Of a stretch of DNA of 64,000 nucleotides, positions 44,501 to 56,130 are shown one piece after another. This DNA is from Chrysemys picta bellii (Eukaryota > Chordata > Testudines > Emydidae), in the NCBI RefSeq assembly GCF_011386835.1, contig NC_088800.1, forward strand, positions 682,001-746,000. Reading direction: 5' to 3'. Position 1 is the stretch's first letter, and every line of letters starts with the position of its first letter. Both the position numbers and the translations under genes were made by a program. The notes beneath the pieces are model-generated. The model saw only the letters and a program-made list of their open reading frames with translations. It had not been told where the DNA came from and searched no databases.

Positions 44501-47500
44501 GGGCTCTGTGCTGGGGGGGAGGGATAGCTCAGTGGTTTGAGCATTGGCCTGCTAAACCCAGGGTTGTGAGTTCGATCCTTGAGGGGGGCCACTTAGGGAT
44601 CTGGGGCAAAAATCAGTACTTGGTCCTGCTAGTGAAGGCAGGGGGCTGGACTCGATGACCTTTCAAGGTCCCTTCCAGTTCTAGGAGATGGGATATCTCC
44701 ATTAATTTATTTATTTATTTTATTTGCTGGCCTCACCTGCGTTCTCTGTGTTGCAGATTGTCGGTGACTATTACCACTTCCGGCACCGTGCGGTGGTGAA
44801 ACGTTCCCTCTCGCCCCACCGGTCCCGGCACAGCCACTTGGCCAGGGAGCCCCAGGTAGGTGGTGTCTGCCTTGCTGTCCTCACCGTGCCACTGGTGGGG
44901 CTGCCTGTGGGCCCCCCACCCACTCTGGGAAGCTCCTGGTTGAAGGGCTGAGCCACTTAGCAATGGCAGTTTGGTCCCAATCGCTAGCCTGTGCGGTGCC
45001 CAGAGCTGGGATGGGCAGGGGCAGGGCAGGGCTGGGGACAGCAGCAGAGTTGAGGAGGGGACCAGGACTGTGATCACAGTAGGGAGACGGCCTGTGGGCT
45101 GGGCCTCATCAGAACTGGGGGGCAGGGACCAAGGCCTAGAGTAGCAGCAGGCTCTGGGTTAGAGTTTTGAGGCACCAGCAGAGCTGGGGGGTCCAGGGCT
45201 GGAATAGCAGGGGGCTGTGGGTCAGGGTTGGGGGGCACCAGCAGAGCTGGGGGGTCCAGGGCTGGAATAGCAGGATGCTGTGGGTCCAGGTTGTCAGGTA
45301 CTGCGCCCGCCTGGCTACGTCTCGCGTGGGCTGAGAGCTCCCCTGAGCCATTCGCAGGCAGCGGGACTGAGTGCCAGGCGCTGCTTTGCACCCCCAATTG
45401 TCCGTCTGCTCTGCCGGGATCACACCAGGCCCCTTAGTCGCCAGCTCTGCTCATTTGTCCTGGGGAGCAGCTGGGCCCCGCCCAGTGCCCAGGCCAGTCA
45501 CGGTGGCCGAACCCTTTTCTGACTGGGCTCCTGGGCTGGCACGAGGCTCCCACCAAGGCTGGTGCTGAATGCAGGGGCCCTGGCTCACCACAGGGGTCCT
45601 GATGTCCCCAGCCGGGGGGGGAGGGAGATGTGGGAGGGGCGTGGCTTCATCTGGCACTCCAGTCTCAAGACTGCAGGGGGCTGGAGACTGGGTCCTCTGT
45701 CCCTCCCCCCAGGATCTCTATGGGCCACAAACTTTGGTGGTGGCTTCAGAGGTGCCCATGTAGTGGGGGAAGGGGCTGGCTGGAGGGATTCAGAGCTATT
45801 GCCACTGCTGCGCTCCCCGGGGAATAGGCAGGGCCTTGGGTTCCTGGGCAGACCGAGGGGGGAGCCAGTGTCCGGTGCCGGAGGCCTTGCTGTGACTCTG
45901 CCTGGGATGCTGGCCGTTCCTGGGCAGGACGCTGCGTTCTGGGCTGGAGCCTTTGCCCTGAGAGCTCCTTCGCCCAGGGGCTGTGGCAGGTTGGCCCAGC
46001 AGACCGGGGCCCAGCGCTGGCAGCGTGTGTTGGAGCGGTGCCAGCCGAGAGCCCCCGTCCATAGCCGGATGGTGCGGGCCCCCAGCCAGGCCTGGGAGCA
46101 GGGCTGACATGAAGCCAACCCCTTGCAGCCACTCCTTCCACTGGGTGAGAGCACACCCCACTGGGATGTCCTTCTCCTATCTTCCCGGCCCCGCTGAGCT
46201 CCATTAGTGTGCCCCCTCCCCTTAGGTACTGCACAGGCCCCACCATGCCCCTGCCAGGCAGACGCCTCCTGTAGCAAGAGGGGCTGGTATAGCCTGAGGC
46301 TGGGCCAGGGCAGTGGCAGCTGCGGGCCAGGCTAGCTGGGGTCAGTCTCGGGTGCCTGTAGCTGCTGGGAGGAGCAGATGCCCAAGCCTGAGCTGGCTTC
46401 TCCGTCTGCTCAGCAGGGGGCGCTCTTCACCCTCCTCTGTCCGTCTCTAGGTGCATTGGCTGGAGCAGCAGGTGGCGAAGCGCAGGACGAAGAGAGATGC
46501 CTTCACGGAGCCCACGGACCCCAAGTTCCCTCAGCAGTGGTACCTGGTGGGTGCTGGCGGCGGGGGCTGTGCGCGCGGGGGGGCTGTGCACAGATGTGCT
46601 GCACTGGAGGGTGGGGAACGGGGTGCAGTAGCTGGGTTCTAGTCAGCTGCTTCGCTCTGTGCCAGGCCTCGCCCTGCTCCGTGCCTCAGTTTCCCTAACG
46701 GGAACATGGGACTGGCCAGACAAGAGCAGACCTGTGGGCCGTCCAGCTCTGTGTCCTGTCGCTGCCTTTGGCTGGGAGCAGCTGCTTCAGAGGATGGAAC
46801 CCTGCAGCAGGCCGTTGGGGGGCCAGGCACCGTTGGGGGGCCAGGCACCGTTTCCTCCTCCCCATCCATTAGGCCAGTCAACGCCCAGAAGCGGGAGCGG
46901 TTACATTCCTTCCAAAGCTCCTGCTTTCATTCAGGTCTCACTATTATGGTCCCATTATTGTAGGAATGGGGTGGGGGGGGTGCAACATGTCGGGACCCGG
47001 GGGCAGCACCTGCTGGGAAACGTTTGCTGCGGCCAGCGGCAGGCTGCCTGGGAACGTGCTTCTCCTGCAGTGCGTGCGTGAGGATTGACCGCCCCTGAGA
47101 CGGGGGCTTGGGTCCTGGGACTGTGTAGCTAAATCCAGGGTAGAGTCGCATCCGGGCCCAGGAGGGTCCCTGATCCCCTGCTGGGGAGGGGGGCTCCCCA
47201 GCCCTGCAGCCCCTGCCTAATCCCTTAATTCCAGCTAATGGCACATGGCTGGGATTAGCAGAACCAGGGCCAGCTCCTGCTCAGATACCCCTCCCCCAGC
47301 AGCGTGTCAGCCCCTCACCAGATGCCAGATCCCTCCCCATCAGGGATCTCCAGGCTCTGCTATGCCCCAGCTCTTAAACCTCCCCTGGAGGCGCCCTGAG
47401 GGGTCCCACCCGTCCTTCAGGGCAGGGCATGCGCCCCCCCACCTCCGAGCCCAAGCCTCTGGGCCGCAGCCCTGCAGCGTCTCCCCAGGAGATCTGCCCT

Positions 47501-50500
47501 GCCAGTCCAGCTGAGCCTGCTGGGCCGGGCTGTGCTCTGTGGGCGAGCGATGCCCGGCAGCACCCCGCCGGCAGGCAGCCTTGTCCAGCCAGAGCAGGTG
47601 TGTTAGTCCCTGCGCACGGGCCTGGGAAGGCCTTCGGGCAGCACAGAGCCACCAGGGTTCAGCCATTATCCAGCCTGGCCAAGCCAGGGCCAGAGACCCC
47701 TAGAGGCCAGGTGTGACTGCCAACTAGTTGCAAGTATCACACACCCTTGTCCCATCACCTCCTAGACACTTGAGTAACACATAGGGGAAACTGAGGCACA
47801 CACAGTATTCAGACAAAACAGTAAGAACATTCTCACTTGGTCACAGTGGGGCAGTATCCTTTGGGGTCCTTCCACTTGCCCCGACTCCCCTGAAGGGCCA
47901 AACCAGGTGAGCTGATTGCACATCTCCTGTCGCTTGGGGGTGCACTCGTTCTGTTACCTGTATGTTCGTGTAGCTTGCAGACAGCTGTGGGTTGTGGGAG
48001 CTGCTGCTCCATGACCCTCATTGGGGGGTCGCCCCCCCCCCCTTCAGGCTGTGATCAGTGGGTTTCTGGGCTCGTTCCTCTAGTACAACGTGAACCAGCG
48101 GGACCTGAACGTGCGGGGGGCCTGGGAGCAGGGCTACACCGGCAGGGGGATTGTCGTCTCCATCCTGGACGATGGCATTGAGAAGAACCACCCAGACCTA
48201 GAGGACAACTACGTGAGTAGGGGCCACCGCGCTCATGTGCAGGGACAGCCCCAGCGTGCTGCGCTGTGTCCGCCGCTGGGCACACAGCATGCTGGGACCT
48301 GTCGTCTTTGAAGCCCACACCTGCCACTCCGCTGCAGCACAAGACTGCTGGCACATGGCCCCGGGCTGAGCAGGATTCGGGCCTGGCCTAGAGTCCAGAA
48401 GTGGCGAGGCAGCCCTGGCTGCTAGAGGAATGACGTCTCCCCCTCCCATGCCACGGGCAAGGGCTGGCCTGTGGCTCCCTGAGCTTGCTGTGAACCACAG
48501 CCCAGCCGTGGGCAGCTGCCTGGCCTAGAAGGGAGTGTGGGGCTCTGCTGAGCTGACAGAGGTTCTGTCTTCTAGGACCCTGGGGCCAGCTTCGATGTGA
48601 ACGACCAGGACCCAGACCCACAGCCTCGCTACACACAGATGAACGACAACAGGTGAGGGGAGCCAGGAGTCGTTCGCCTGGAGGCGTGGTGGGCTGGGCG
48701 GGGCCTGGCTGCTCTGGGGAGCCTGTCCGGGGTGGGGGACATGCCCGACGGGCTGGGTGTTGGAGGTGGGGGATGAGCTGAGGAGGAGGCAGGGGAGCCT
48801 GATTCTACTCAGGGGCTATCGGGGTGGCTCAAGGACAGGAAACTGGGCTCCAGGCCCTGAGCATCTGCAGCGGGTGGGGCAGGGTGGGGCGTGGGGGTGG
48901 GCCTGGGGAGCCCCCATCCCCTGTGCCCTGGCAGAGCTGTAGCCACCTCCTGCCTCCCCTGTCCAGACGCAGGCTCATTCGTTGTCAGCTGGAGCCGAGT
49001 CTGGCCGTTCCCATCCCCCTCCGGTTCCTGAACCCGGGCGCTGGACAGGGCAGCCTGGCTGGGCGGTGGGACAGCAGCCCTGGCTCCAGGGGGGGTGCGC
49101 GGCAGCAACGGAGGCTGCAGCTCGGCCGCTGGGGCTGCGGGGACCCAGCCAGTGCTTTGCTTGTGACCGTGCTGTGTTGCTGTTCCCTGGTGCAGACATG
49201 GCACCCGCTGTGCCGGCGAAGTGGCTGCCGTGGCAAACAACGGGATCTGTGGCGTGGGAGTGGCTTACAACGCCAAGATCGGAGGTGGGTGTGTGCCTAG
49301 CCCAAGGCTGGTGGAGAGCCTCTGCCTGCTGCTTTCCATGGCCTGATGGGTGAGGGTCGGGGGCCCTGGCCTGCCTGCCTCTCAGCCTGCTACCTTGGGC
49401 CGGGATGGAGACCCTGCATGGGGCTTGTGCCTGCAAACACGAGCTTGCAGGCCACAGGGAGCCCAGGCCCATCCCAGAGCTTCCACACGGGGGAGCCAGG
49501 GGGCTGCAGGGGAGCCCTGGAGCCGTTGCTGGAGAAGCTGGTGACATCTCCTGTGGCCCTAGGTGTGCGCATGCTGGACGGGGAAGTGACAGACGCCGTG
49601 GAGGCCCGCTCCCTGGGCTTAAACCCCAACCACATCCACATCTACAGTGCCAGCTGGGGCCCCGAGGACGATGGCAAGACAGTGGACGGGCCGGCCCGGC
49701 TGGCAGAGGAGGCGTTCTTCCGAGGGGTCAGTCAGGTGAGCAGAAGGGCCGGGCTGGCTGCGGGCTGCGATGGCTGGGGCCTACCTCACTCTGTCTCTTT
49801 CTGCAGGGCCGGGGGGGACTGGGCTCCATCTTCGTCTGGGCCTCTGGGAACGGGGGCCGCGAACATGACAGCTGCAACTGCGATGGCTACACCAACAGCA
49901 TCTACACGCTGTCCATCAGCAGCACCACACAGTATGGCAACGTGCCCTGGTACAGCGAGGCCTGCTCCTCCACGCTCGCCACCACCTACAGCAGCGGCAA
50001 CCAGAACGAGAAGCAGATTGTGAGTCCTAGGCGGGTGCCAGGCTGGGAGCAGCGTTCTCTCTCTGTGGGCTGGCTGGGCGCCTCGGCGGGATCAGGGCAT
50101 CCTGGCAGCAGCAGTCTGTGTTGGCTGCACCTCCAGTGAGAGCTGAGGGCAGCCCCGTGGTGGGGCTGAGCCCTGTCTCTGGAAATGGTCTTGGGGGATC
50201 CTGAGGGACCGGGCTTCTGGACACCGTGGCCCCAGGAGCTGCTCCCAGGTTCACTCTTGCTAAGCCTGGGGGATCCACGCTGAGTGGGGGAGGGGCCCAT
50301 CCCCCCGGCAGAGTTTGAAATGAGCTGGGGGCCCCCGGCGCTGTGGCTGTGGTGGCAGTGCCCTGGGTCGCAGGGACTGGGGCACACTGGGGTCTCACAG
50401 CTTGCCTCTCCCTGCAGGTGACGACTGACCTGAGGCAGAAGTGCACAGAGTCGCACACGGGGACCTCTGCTTCGGCCCCCCTGGCCGCTGGCATCATCGC

Positions 50501-53500
50501 GCTTACCCTGGAAGCGAAGTAAGACCGGGCGAGGGCCGCGGGGGGGGGGCTGGGTTCCCCATGAACAGGGACACCTCGATCTGAGGCTCCCGGGACGTTT
50601 GGTTTGGGCACCACTGGGGGGTGGGGAGTTGGCCCTGGCAGGACCTTGGCCATGGGTGCTCCAAGCCCATCTCTGTCTCTGCAGTAAGAACCTGACCTGG
50701 CGGGACATGCAGCACCTGGTGGTGCGGACCTCGAAGCCGGCGCATCTCAACACCAATGACTGGGCCACCAATGGTGTGGGCCGCAAAGGTACTGTGCTGC
50801 CCAGGCCCCTCCCGTATGTGAGCAAAGTGCCCAAATCCCCCTCTGGAGCCCTTGGGGAGTGGGGCAGGCGGGGCCCAGCCAGTGGGGCATGTGGCTTGCC
50901 TTGGGCGGGGCTGGCTGCGGGACATGTGACAGGCACCCCCCCCAGTGCCCGGAGGGGGGCGCCCCAGGGACCTTTCCTTGTCCGCCCTGTGCCTCACCCT
51001 CTCTCTCTTTGCAGTCAGCCACTCCTATGGCTACGGCCTGCTGGATGCGGGGGCCATGGTGACCCTGGCCAGGAACTGGACCACGGTGGGACCCCAGAGG
51101 AAGTGCATCATCGACATCCTCACTGAGCCAAAGTGAGGGCTGGTGTGTCCCGGGGGGGTCTCCAGCACTGTGCCCAAGCCCTTGGCGTGGCCGGACAGTC
51201 CAACAGCTCCTGGGGAGAGCTGGGGTGGGCCCGGAGCTATGCTCTGCTCCCTGCATGGCTGACGTGGGGCAGAGCTGGAGAGGGGGCTGCGTTCCCCCTT
51301 GCCAGGCTGCGGTGGGTGCTCTGGGCTGAGGCGAAGAGCTGGGAAGAGGCCTCGGCCAGAGCGCTGGGGTGCCAGAGACTGGCCAGATCTGGGGCTCAGG
51401 CCTGCTGCAGGCTTCCCTGGGGAGCGGCTGGGCCAGCGCTGCTGGGGAGTGCCACTGCTCTGTGCAGGGGGAGCCGTGGTCCCATCCTGCGTGTGGAGTG
51501 GTGCCGGGCTCTGCTGCCTGCACGTGGCTTGCCAGCGCCGCTCCCTCGGGCACTGTGGTTTGGGAGCAGCCAGCATGAGCCGGTGCTGGACAAGGGCCTT
51601 TTCAGGGCTCACACAGACGCTCCTTTCAGTGTGCTTGCCCGTCTCCTTGGCGCTTGCGCTGTGCCCCGTGTGGCTGGGATTGGGGCGCGGAGTGCTTCCC
51701 ATAGGGCTTGGGGGGCGCCTGTTTCTAGCTCCACTTGTCCCTCCCTGCTTGCTGCCCAGGACTCGTACCCTGGGATCCGCGAGTGCTCATGGCCCATGCT
51801 GGCACCAGCACCCCTCCATTGCAGAGCCCAGACGTGCCACGCGTCCAGTGCCCAGGCCGAGCGCAGCCGCCTGGCACGCGGGGTGTGGAACTCCATCAAT
51901 AGCCCCCATCGCCCCCCGCAGCTGTCTCATAGCTCTGGACTTCTCTCTGCAGCACCGGCTGGGCCCTGCTGACCTTCAGCCTGGCCTGGCAGCTTTGGGG
52001 GGAGGGAGGAGATGCAGTGCCCAGGCCGGGGAGCAGGAGCCGAGCTCTGGGGACGCTGCCGTTTTCACTGCAGGTGAAGAAAGGAGCCATTCATGGCTGG
52101 CACAGTGCAGCTATTCAGGATGGGGAGGACGCACTCACTGAACAGCCCCCTGCCTTCCAGGAACTAGGCTGGTTTGAATGTGGTGCCCATGTTGGGGGGG
52201 GGGGGGGGAGCTGTCTGCCTGCCTGCACAGGAAAGGCCAGGAGGTCCCGTCTTGTCCATCTCAGAGCCAGGCCTCTCGAGAGCGTCTGTGCCACAAAGAA
52301 AACCTCATGGCTGTGTCAGTTCTGTGCCGGGCCAGCAGCGGTTGTGCATTGCAGTGCAGACGTACCTTAGCTCCTCCCCAGAGCCAGCTTCATCTCCCAA
52401 GCTCATGCCAAGTCTTGTCCTATCCCGCGGGGCTGTGTTCTGACCTGGGGACCCGTTGGGCCATCAGCAACTCCCGTTCCCAGCCTGGCCCCCTCACTGA
52501 GCGTCCAGGATCAGGTCAGGTCTGACTGTTACACACGTTCATCGTTGTCTGCTGCTCAGCCCTGCCCGGCTCCTGGGCCCCAGGCTGGGTTCCGTTATCC
52601 GCACAGCCGTGCCCCAGAGTGTTGCTGGCACTGCAGCTGGGGAGCTCTGCCTGGGGGGAGCAGGAGCAGATCAGTGGAGAAGGGAGGCAGCAGGGTGGCT
52701 GGCACCTGAAGCTGCTGCTTCCCTGCCAGAAGGCCCTGGGGGGGCCTCCCTAGCCGCTGCATTCCTGGCAGCGGGGGGCACTCAGGGCCCCGTCCCGCAC
52801 CGCTTGCCTGCTCTCCCTCGGGGCCTCTGGAGGGTTGTTGCTGGTGAGTTGAGAAGGCAGCAGGGTTGGTATGTCCCCAGGACCTCGGTTCGGGTGCTGT
52901 GGGATGGCCCGGTGGGCTGGGGGCCCCTCTCCCTGCTGTGTGGGGGCTGCACCTCCCGCTGGCTGCGCGCTGACTCCACTTCCTGTGCTCTGCAGAGACA
53001 TTGGGAAGCGCCTGGAGGTCCGGAGGAAGGTGGATGCTTGCTTGGGGAAGGCCAGTTCCATCGGCAGGCTGGAGCACGTCCAGGCCAGGCTAACGCTCTC
53101 CTACAACCGGCGTGGCGACCTGGCCATCCACCTCACCAGCCCCATGGGCACCCGCTCCACCCTCCTGGCTCCCAGGTAGGGCCTCGACTGCCACAGCCTG
53201 GGGGCTGCCCAGGCCGCCTCCTGTGCGCTGCTCGGGCTGTCTCAGGCGGCAGGCCTCACCTCTCCCTCGTCCCCAGGCCCCACGACTACTCGGGCGACGG
53301 CTTCAACGACTGGGCCTTCATGACCACGCACTCGTGGGACGAGGACCCCTCCGGCGACTGGGTGCTGGAGATTGAAAACACTAGCGAAGCCAACAACTAC
53401 GGTGCGTGCAAGGGGCTGCAGGCTCCCTGGTGCCTGCCACGGCCCCAACTGCCCACCCAGCCAGCTCCCTGGCGCCTGCCCACCACTGCCCCTGGCGCCC

Positions 53501-54787
53501 ACTACCCGCCCCCCCCCCCCACCAGAGCCCTGGTGCACTGTCGCAGCAGGCTGGCGTGTATACTAGGTGCCATGTGCTGAGCAGAGAGACGGCCGCCCCG
53601 TGGCCACAATGCCTGCACTCCAGCGGTAGCTCCTGGGTGCTGGTGGCTGCAGCACCACGGCTTGGCAGGGTGGGGGCAGGGGCACCTGAAGCCAAGCATC
53701 TGGGAGAGGGGTGGGGGGGGAACCTTTCGATGCAGAGGCCCCGTGGTGCAGTGTCCTCTGCTGGGGCCCCACCCGGGGTCTCCCTCCCGTCATGTGGGAC
53801 AGCAGCCTGTGGGCACAGCCTGCCCCTGCTCCCCTGGGCTTCTGTGGGAGTGGAAGGGGGTGTGATCGGCCCCGTGGCCAGCAGAGGGCACCGAACACCA
53901 GGGTTAAAGCCAGGTGGGTTAACAAGTCCCTGGGCGCTCCTCACGCTCTGCCTTGGCCTGCAGGCACCCTGACCAAGTTCACGCTGGTTCTGTACGGGAC
54001 CGCGACAGAGCCCACCAGCCTCTCCAACCGGCTCGAGAGCAGCGGCTGCAAAACCCTCACCTCCAGCCAGACCTGTGTGGGTGAGTGAGGGGGCTGGACA
54101 GCCAGGCCCAGGGATCTGGGGAGGGTGGGCAGAGCACAGACATGCCACGGCCCGTGGGGCAGGCGTGCCGGTCTGGGGCTGGCAGAGCTCTGGGCCGAGC
54201 GCTAACCCCCCCCTGTCCCCGCAGTGTGCGAGGAGGGCTTCTACCTGCACCAGAAGAGCTGCCTGAAGCACTGCCCCCCCGGCTTCGTGCCCAGCCTGCA
54301 GAGTGCCCACTACGCTCCGGAGAACAGCGTGGAGCCCAGCCCCCCTCACCTGTGTGTGCCCTGCCACGCCTCCTGCGCCACCTGCACGGGGCCCGCGGCC
54401 AACGCCTGCCTCAGCTGCCCGGCTCACTCGCACTTCAACAGCCTGGAGCTGACGTGCTCGCACCAGACGCAGAGCAGCCGCGCATCGCCCGCCCTGGCCA
54501 AGGGCCAGCCCGAGGCACCGCCCGCCTCCAAACTGGCCGTCCTGGTGGCCAGCCTCAGCTGCCTCTTCATCGTCCTCATTTTCATCACCGTCTTCCTGGT
54601 GCTGCAGCTGCGCTCGGGCTTCAGCCTGCGGGGCGTCAAGGTGTACTCCCTGGACAGCGGACTCATCTCCTACAAGGGGCTCCCCGCGGACCTGTGGCAG
54701 GAGGAGCTGCCTTCCGAGTCGGAGGGCGAGGACTGCGAGGCCCACAGCGAGAGGACTGCCTTCATCAGAGACCAAAGTGCCCTTTGA
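38569..54787 (+). CDS. FURIN: FURIN, trans-Golgi proprotein convertase
   Basis: Calcium-dependent subtilisin-like endoprotease of the trans-Golgi network and endosomes that cleaves after R-X-K/R-R. Coding exons: 38569-38748, 44757-44855, 46451-46546, 48084-48212, 48576-48652, 49196-49284, 49563-49735, 49807-50019, 50418-50518, 50685-50788, 51015-51132, 52996-53175, 53277-53401, 53964-54080, 54225-54787. All junctions are GT-AG and in phase; 2364 bp, 787 aa (human 794). Domains: signal peptide (1-27); prodomain with internal site ending KR76 and final cleavage RTKR108; catalytic domain with triad D154, H195, S369 and oxyanion N296; P domain with RGD 499-501; Cys-rich region (about 600-680); membrane segment about 704-728; cytosolic tail with YKGL 750-753 and acidic cluster SESEGED (765-770). 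Every catalytic residue is present. The ATG at 38569 has +4 G but C at -3. A SINE ends about 50 bp before exon 2. Confidence 0.98.
40881..41022. repeat. Three-unit minisatellite in FURIN intron 1
   Basis: Three head-to-tail units of about 47-52 bp beginning GCCTGGCGTTTG and ending GGGGGAGCACGGAGAG. The first lacks the GCTCT segment present in the next two. Confidence 0.85.
44513..44706 (+). mobile_element. Full-length turtle-type SINE before FURIN exon 2
   Basis: The same family as the copy at 25005, with the identical head GGGATAGCTCAGTGGTTTGA and a B box GTGAGTTCGATCC closer to the consensus. The body continues TTGGTCCTGCTAGTGAAGGC and a CR1-like end (CTCGATGACCTTTCAAGGTC). It closes with an A/T-rich tail and a TTTA-repeat tract to about 44722. 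It is less diverged than the 25005 copy in the B box. It sits on the sense strand of FURIN. Confidence 0.88.
45130..45297. repeat. 63-bp tandem repeat in FURIN intron 2
   Basis: About two and a half units containing GGCACCAGCAGAGCTGGGG and TCCAGGGCTGGAATAGCAGG. The first, partial unit is more diverged. Confidence 0.75.
46547..48083 (+). other. FURIN: FURIN intron 3, no other gene seen
   Basis: Holds a small doublet GTTGGGGGGCCAGGCACC near 46816-46850 and a short AC-rich stretch near 47740-47830. Nothing coding was found. The other introns over 300 bp (44856-46450, 48213-48575, 48653-49195, 50020-50417, 51133-52995, 53402-53963) likewise show only GC-rich noncoding sequence; 51133-52995 has a G-run at about 52194-52208. 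Confidence 0.7.
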
Positions 54788-56130
54788 GCCCCCCGGCCCC
54801 TCCCTGTCCTGCCCTGGCACAGCCCCTGGGGCAGGGAAGGCCGAGGGGCCCTGGACACTGCCCCGTCCTGCTCGGGCGAGGGCTTCACCAGCTGCTGGCA
54901 CCGTCCTGTGGGCTCCTGGGCAAGGGCAGCGGCTGCCCGGCCTGCTCTAGGGAGGGCCCCCTGGCACCGTCCTGGGCTCTCGCCCCCACAGCACCAGGCC
55001 CAGCCTCCACTTCTGTTTCTTTTAACTCGCCAAAGTGTTTTTAGCATAGCCCCCCTCCCCCCCCCGCCAGCCCCATGGGCCTGGTGAGGGTTTGTCTGCC
55101 AGCCCCGCCTGTGCCCGTCACACCCATGTGCGTGTCTCTCAGGGCTGGCTCTCCAGGCTGCTGGCAGTCCTAGGCTGGGCACTGCGTCTCCATGGGGGTG
55201 GCTCTGGTGAGGGGGTTATGTGCTGCCTCCCTCTCCAGCCTTGGGCTCCCTGGGCTTGTCCCCACCTCAGGCCCAGAGCGCTGGGCAAGCCCTGCTCTTG
55301 GTGACCTTCTTCCCTCCTGGGGAGCAGCAAGGCTCCCCCAGCTCCCAGGCCCCGCCCCAGTGGCAGCTGTTTCCTTCTCTCTACAGCAATAACGGCTGGG
55401 CCGCTGGCAGGGCTCCGCCGGAGGCCAGGCCGGAGCACGAGGCTCTGCAGTGCTGAAGGGCCAGGAGCAGTGTCTTGCCCGGGGCCGGTCCCAGGGACCC
55501 CATCCCTGCGGCGACAGGCGGCAGCATCCCCACGGCTCCTGTCCTGCTGGAGAAGTTCCCAGGGCATTGCCCCACGTGCCCAGCCCCCTGTCTGTGGGCC
55601 GGCTGCCCCTCCCTCAGCCCTGCAGCGCTTTCTGGGCTCGGGCCGTGCAGCCTGGACCAGTCTCCAGCCCCCTGCAGAGGCACCGAGTTACGGCGTGTCT
55701 GCCCCCCTCCCCCTCCTGATGTGCCTTGCCCCTCCCCTGGTGGTGACAATCTGTCTTGCTGCCCAGCTGGAGCCCCCCAGTCCCCTCCCTGTTCCGTCAC
55801 TTGCTCATGATGGCGGGCGAGGCCTGGCCCAGGGTAAGTGGGGGCTTCAGCGTAACGTGCCCCCTGCAAGGGGCCTGAGCACCAAGTCCAGAGCTGCGCG
55901 CCCCGGCCCCAGGCCTCGTCTGTGTGTGCAGCCCCTGTGCTCTAGCCCCGGCTCAGGCAGTGCCAGGGGGCAGGGCCCCCCACACCTGGTTTTCTATCAT
56001 CACTTTTTGGTGCACAGTAATTTTTTTCTTGTAATTTAATCAGGCAGGCGTTGCCTCCTGCACCCGGTTTTTAATTTAATGGTTGTGGATATAACGCTAG
56101 AGACTGAGTTATTAAATGTTCAGAACTATG
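54788..56130 (+). other. FURIN: FURIN 3'UTR
   Basis: GC-rich for about 1.2 kb after the stop codon. It then becomes AT-rich (CAGTAATTTTTTTCTTGTAA near 56016) before the polyadenylation signal. Open frames within it are chance. Confidence 0.75.
56111..56116 (+). terminator. FURIN: FURIN polyadenylation signal (ATTAAA)
   Basis: ATTAAA in the AT-rich end of the 3'UTR, about 1.3 kb after the stop, followed by TGTTCAGAACT. No AATAAA is seen between the stop and this site. Confidence 0.75.

Larger units (their letters stand above)
38749..44756 (+). other. FURIN: FURIN intron 1 (6.0 kb)
   Basis: GC-rich, with long chance open frames in most frames but no recognisable exon. It contains a 3-unit minisatellite at 40881-41022, a long C-run at about 44181-44200 and the SINE at 44513-44706. 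Confidence 0.8.

Noticed and set aside
53381..54901. 506-codon open frame on the minus strand
   Set aside because: It is antisense to FURIN exons 14-15, in very GC-rich sequence where stop codons are rare; it ignores the clear exon structure on the plus strand and has no domain.
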